Source of the DNA: CALKHT01 sp964511575
Lineage (GTDB): Bacteria; Planctomycetota; Phycisphaerae; Phycisphaerales; Phycisphaeraceae
Assembly (NCBI GenBank): GCA_964511575.1
Contig: CAZEFM010000019.1
Coordinates: 1-44,265, forward strand
Direction: 5' to 3'
DNA length: 44,265 nucleotides
Shown: in pieces, positions 41,135 to 44,265 of the stretch
How positions within the stretch are numbered: the stretch's first letter is position 1
Layout: every line of letters begins with the position of its first letter
Program-made: the position numbers and the translations under genes
Notes under the pieces: generated by a model
Databases searched by the model: none
Told to the model about the DNA's origin: nothing
The model's input: only the letters and a program-made list of their open reading frames with translations

Positions 41135-43084
41135 TCATTCAAACCACCACGTGCCGAACCAGCCGCCCGCGTTGCGCACGTTGGGCACCTGACTTTGCGC
41201 CAACATGCCGCACGTCGCGTTGTTGCCGAAGAACGGGTGATAACTGTAAAGCGCCGCCTCCACGTACCGCGAAACGGTGGCGAACTCCGAGTGACCGTCC
41301 AGGAATCCCAGCGACACCCCACGATCGCCGTGGTTGTTCGTCGTCGCATCAGGCCAGTTGTTGTACGTCGTGCCCGTGTTCCCGTCCTCATCCGAGTCGA
41401 TGATGATGAAGTACCGGCTCGCCGTGATCTTGTTGTGGTCCATGAACACGCGCTCGCCGTCCATCGTCTGACCCTGCTCGTTTCGTTGATTCTCAAACGT
41501 CTGGCTGTCCACGTGCGTGCCTCGGCCCGCCACCGACCAGATCTCGTAGCTGTGGCCCGGCTTGGTGTCGTGCGCGTTCGCGGCGTTGTTGTCCAGACCC
41601 GGGTTCATCACCCGTCGGCTGTCCCACTTGCCCGTATCCGGATTGAACGTCTGCGTCACCGCCGTCTCACCCAACGTGTTCTGCGTCTCCGGGCAGAGCA
41701 CCACACCCGGCGCATTCAGATAATTCTCATCCACCAGATAACGCAGCGAGTCGTCGTACAGGTCGCGGCTGGGAATGTAATACCCCTTGGGGTGGTCGAC
41801 CGCATACGCCGTCATCGAACCGACAATCTGCCGCGTGTTGGCGACGCACTGCGTCACCTGCGCCGTTCGCCGCGCCATCGACAACGCCGGCAGGAGCAAC
41901 GCGATCAGCAGCGCAATGATCGCGATCACCACCAACAACTCGATCAACGTAAACGCCGCCTTCCCGGTCACGGGACGCGCCGCACGCTCCCCTTGCCGCG
42001 CACCGCCCTTGCGTCGGCGACGCAGCAGCAACGCCGCCGCCGGCAGCACCATCGCGCCCGTCGAAGGCTCCGGAATCAGGTGCACGTTGAACGTGAACTC
42101 GTTCTTCGCATCGCGCTTCCACTGATCCAGCAGCGGCGAATACGTCTGTACCTGCACCGTGCCGTCGGGATGGAACTCCAGAATCCTCAACCACCCGTTG
42201 CCCCCGTTCGCTTCCGTCTGAGTGTTGAAAAGCATCTGATTGACCTCCCTATCGTGGTCGTTCTCGCTCACGAGGAAGCCCAACCCGCCGTTGAGCACGT
42301 GGCCGTTCACCGTCAGGATGAAATTGGGATGCTTCCTGACCAGCTTTTGCCACAACTCCTCGCCATCATTCACGCCGTCGGGATGGCTGCCCACCCCGTA
42401 GTTGTGCGGATTCCACGACTGGCTGTTGCCCTTCGTTGCCCAGTCGTATCGCGTGCTGTCGGAATAAACGTACGCATGCGTCAGCAGAATGACGTTGTGG
42501 TGCGGATGATCCGCAACCACCTGATCCGCCCATTCCACGACCTGATCGCGCGGCCCGAACTCCAGCGACAGCACGAGATAATCCCGCCCGTTCGCCTGAA
42601 ACGTGTACCACGCGTTGTCCAGCTTGCCCGCTTCGTACGTGCCACCCAGCGCGCCACCCTTGGCCGGATCGTTCAGCGCGTTGTCCGTCGGCCGGAAGTA
42701 ATCGTTGAACAGCGTCTGGCGATTCGACGCATTGCCGTTGGGGCCGTAGTCGTGGTTCCCCGGCGCCAGCATGTAAGGCACCTGCCCGTCAAGGATGGAT
42801 ATCGCCGTCTTGGCGCGCGTCCATTGGGCGGTCGTGTTGTTGTCGGTGATGTCACCCAGATGCAACACCGCTTTGATGTTCCGCGATTCGCGGTTGTTCA
42901 CGATCCACTGCGTCTGCTTGATGAACCCCTCATTCAGCGCATCGGAGCTCACATACTTCTGGGTGTCGGGCAACAACACCAGCGACCATGTCTCGTTGCT
43001 GTCCACCACCGCCCCCGCCGGTTTCGCCGCGACACTCAACGCCACAACGCATCCGGCCGCCATCCAGAACAACTTGCTCAACAT
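41135..43084 (-). CDS. Exported metallophosphoesterase with PEP-CTERM-like tail fused in frame to a prepilin-type module
   Basis: One open frame of 649 residues. Residues 1-25 are a signal peptide. Residues ~33-330 form a calcineurin-like metallophosphoesterase: LLPDTQKY (DTQ where DxH is usual), LHLGDITDN, APGNHDYG, ILLTHAY and VNGHVLNGG. Residues ~337-360 (IPEPSTGAMVLPAAALLLRR, then RRKGG) look like a complete PEP-CTERM signal: PEP motif, hydrophobic helix, basic end. Only ~17 residues later the same frame has a full prepilin N-terminus, TGKAAFTLIELLVVIAIIAL (Glu at +5), and a ~270-residue pilin-like domain with a late LGFLDGHSEF, close to the H-X9-DG pattern of planctomycete pilins. A separate pilin gene could start at GTG 41971 (residue 372), but AAGGGGAG lies about 15 bases before it, too far. 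So this is either a real fusion, or two genes whose boundary has lost its stop. The main start has GAGGTG upstream. Confidence 0.8.
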   Translation of the reverse strand: MLSKLFWMAAGCVVALSVAAKPAGAVVDSNETWSLVLLPDTQKYVSSDALNEGFIKQTQWIVNNRESRNIKAVLHLGDITDNNTTAQWTRAKTAISILDGQVPYMLAPGNHDYGPNGNASNRQTLFNDYFRPTDNALNDPAKGGALGGTYEAGKLDNAWYTFQANGRDYLVLSLEFGPRDQVVEWADQVVADHPHHNVILLTHAYVYSDSTRYDWATKGNSQSWNPHNYGVGSHPDGVNDGEELWQKLVRKHPNFILTVNGHVLNGGLGFLVSENDHDREVNQMLFNTQTEANGGNGWLRILEFHPDGTVQVQTYSPLLDQWKRDAKNEFTFNVHLIPEPSTGAMVLPAAALLLRRRRKGGARQGERAARPVTGKAAFTLIELLVVIAIIALLIALLLPALSMARRTAQVTQCVANTRQIVGSMTAYAVDHPKGYYIPSRDLYDDSLRYLVDENYLNAPGVVLCPETQNTLGETAVTQTFNPDTGKWDSRRVMNPGLDNNAANAHDTKPGHSYEIWSVAGRGTHVDSQTFENQRNEQGQTMDGERVFMDHNKITASRYFIIIDSDEDGNTGTTYNNWPDATTNNHGDRGVSLGFLDGHSEFATVSRYVEAALYSYHPFFGNNATCGMLAQSQVPNVRNAGGWFGTWWFE

Positions 43085-43124
43085 CGTTCACCTCGGGTGA
43101 CAAAATTTGTGACACCAACACAAC

Positions 43125-43165
43125 CAAGAAAAAAAGCGAGCGGTCGCCGCAAAGCCACCGCTCGC
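43125..43165 (-). terminator. Rho-independent terminator of the LamG gene
   Basis: GCGAGCGGT (43136-43144) and ACCGCTCGC (43157-43165) form a perfect 9-base-pair stem. On the minus strand it is followed by a run of seven T, then CTTGG. It lies 12 bases after the stop at 43177. Confidence 0.92.
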
Positions 43166-43176
43166 CGAAAGATCGC

Positions 43177-44076
43177 TCATCGACGCCGCCGCATCAGCAG
43201 CACGCCGCTCACCCCCATTAGCGCCAGTGACATCGGCTCGGGAATCGGAAGAGCGTTACCCGCCCCGTTGTTGTAGAGAAACGCACGCTCGTCTTCGGTC
43301 AGCACGCGATTCCAGATCGCCACTTCGTCGATCAAGCCGTCGAAGAAGCGGGCGTTGGTAGGATTCTGTGAGACACCGATGCGCAGTGTGTCGGATGCGA
43401 CGAGCGTGGAATCGATGCTGTAACCCTGCCCGGGATTGCTATACCCGGAGCCATCCAGCCGCTCTCCATTCACGTAAACATAGAGTCCTTCGCCCGTTTC
43501 CATCGTGACAACCAGGTGATACCAACCGTCCTCAACAGGATCAGGCAACTGCAGATTCTGGCGTCCGGTAAAGGGCACGGTAGACGTCTGAGAGCCGTCC
43601 CAATCGTCCGGCATTGCAAACTGGGCGAACACGCTGAGTGTGTTGTTGTTATTGATTCGCGCCGCCAATGTGAAACCCTCGTGCTGACGCTGATGCGCAT
43701 TGGCGAACCTCGTGGCGACGATATAGCGATCGCCCGAACCAGTCGGCCTGAACCACACCGAATAGCTGTAGGTTGCGGGGCCCGGGTCACTCAGCGAAGG
43801 CGGATCGCTGAAGTCCAGGTCGAACAGGTTGGCGTTAACAGCATCGATGTACTGCGCTGCGGATTTTTCGAACTGCGCCGCATCACCGATCTTGCCCGTG
43901 GTGAAGCCCGCGCCGTTCATGGGCGTGCCATGGAAGCCGCTCGCCATATCCTGCGCATGGCCGTCCAGCGGGTAATACGCCACGAGCCCATCGGTGATGG
44001 CGGCCTGAGCGGCGCCGGTGAGGATCATTGCCGAAGCGGCTGCGGCCAAACTGATGCGATTGCGTGTGACGAACAT
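43177..44076 (-). CDS. LamG-domain protein with PEP-CTERM anchor
   Basis: An exported 299-residue protein. ATG 44076 has AAAGGAG eight bases upstream. A signal peptide (NRISLAAAASAMILTGAAQA) is followed by a LamG/concanavalin-like jelly-roll domain: DGLVAYYPLDGHAQDMASGF near the start, YSYSVWFRPTGSGDRYIVAT, WYHLVVTMETGEGLYVYVNG and GLIDEVAIWNRVLTEDERAF at the end. The C-terminus IPEPMSLALMGVSGVLLMRR plus RR is a textbook PEP-CTERM signal (PEP, hydrophobic helix, Arg cluster), implying exosortase-type sorting. LamG domains bind carbohydrate or protein ligands. The neighbour upstream is a second LamG gene with a near-identical terminal segment; the two are tandem relatives. A strong terminator follows. 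Confidence 0.92.
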   Translation of the reverse strand: MFVTRNRISLAAAASAMILTGAAQAAITDGLVAYYPLDGHAQDMASGFHGTPMNGAGFTTGKIGDAAQFEKSAAQYIDAVNANLFDLDFSDPPSLSDPGPATYSYSVWFRPTGSGDRYIVATRFANAHQRQHEGFTLAARINNNNTLSVFAQFAMPDDWDGSQTSTVPFTGRQNLQLPDPVEDGWYHLVVTMETGEGLYVYVNGERLDGSGYSNPGQGYSIDSTLVASDTLRIGVSQNPTNARFFDGLIDEVAIWNRVLTEDERAFLYNNGAGNALPIPEPMSLALMGVSGVLLMRRRR

Positions 44077-44120
44077 GAGCGTTTCTCCTTTCTTAACTCG
44101 ATCCGAACCGAAACAACTAA

Positions 44121-44265
44121 TCACGGCTGCGACGCCGTGACTTCACTGTCATGTGCCATCCGCGGCACGCCGGGCAACGGCATGCCTCGCCCGTTGTTGT
44201 AAAGCAGGGCGCGTTCCTCCTCCGTCAGGACACGATTCCAGATCGCCACCTCGTCGATAATCCCA
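44121..44265 (-). CDS. LamG-domain protein, C-terminal end only (5' part outside window)
   Basis: The frame enters from the window edge and ends at TGA 44121-44123. The 47 visible residues start GIIDEVAIWNRVLTEEERAL, then LYNNGRGMPLPGVPRMAHDS and EVTASQP. The first 30 are nearly identical to the end of the LamG domain in the next gene (GLIDEVAIWNRVLTEDERAF), but there is no PEP-CTERM helix: the protein simply stops about 16 residues after the domain. It is either a soluble secreted LamG protein or a multidomain protein with its sorting signal elsewhere. The 44-base gap to the next LamG gene suggests co-transcription. Confidence 0.85.
   Translation of the reverse strand, partial: GIIDEVAIWNRVLTEEERALLYNNGRGMPLPGVPRMAHDSEVTASQP

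Noticed and set aside
40391..43276. A 961-codon plus-strand frame over gspE and the metallophosphoesterase gene
   Set aside because: It spans two unrelated conserved minus-strand genes and the gap between them; composition is low-complexity Arg/His. A shadow frame.
1..44265. tRNA, rRNA, insertion sequences, phage genes or CRISPR arrays
   Set aside because: None recognised on either strand: no transposase or integrase domains, no tRNA-like cloverleaf noticed. A tRNA scan was not possible here.

Overview
The window is a high-GC bacterial scaffold (one 100-N gap at 8494-8593), most likely from the Planctomycetota and probably a Phycisphaerae-like lineage. The evidence is LamG proteins with a C-terminal PEP-CTERM-type anchor, prepilins with the A-FTLIELLVVIAIIALL type of leader, a DUF1570 metalloprotease-like protein, and a type II secretion operon built on PilM/PilN-type parts. 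The lineage call is inference; no rRNA or marker phylogeny is available here.

Layout. 1-735: the 3' end of atpD and its terminator. 795-5430: a GNAT acetyltransferase, then a divergent two-component pair made of a GAF/HisKA_3 histidine kinase with a decayed CheB-like N-terminus and a NarL-type response regulator. 5890-7059: a secreted DUF1570 protein. 7171-18026: a stress/DNA-repair island. It holds two paralogous exported PRC-barrel proteins sharing an upstream dyad, a receiver-less sigma-54 activator that starts a five-gene run (DUF2383, DUF2892, LigD-type ligase, LigD-type polymerase), a YciF-like DUF892 protein, a glycine-zipper protein, a 47-residue charged protein, a BON-domain lipoprotein, and the LigD 3'-phosphoesterase as a third separate gene. 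LigD is thus split into three genes and no Ku is visible.

18120-40791: one long minus-strand type II secretion operon, read gspE-F-G-H-I-J-K, PilM-PilN fusion, PilO/GspM-GspC/PilP fusion, giant gspD, lipoprotein. The centrepiece is the secretin: about 3,932 residues where a normal GspD has about 650-700. It has one signal peptide, N0 and N1 domains, roughly 40 further NolW-type ring-building repeats, and one ordinary C-terminal secretin barrel. The lipoprotein coupled to its stop codon is a candidate pilotin. No prepilin peptidase lies in the window.

41135-44265: probable surface or secreted proteins. One is an unusual single reading frame joining an exported metallophosphoesterase with a PEP-CTERM-like tail to a complete prepilin-type module. 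Next is a LamG PEP-CTERM protein, then the 3' end of a second LamG gene cut by the window edge.

The strongest candidate for an undescribed system is the giant-repeat secretin together with its two fused inner-membrane partners and the coupled lipoprotein. If the repeats stack as rings, the product would be a very long periplasmic channel.
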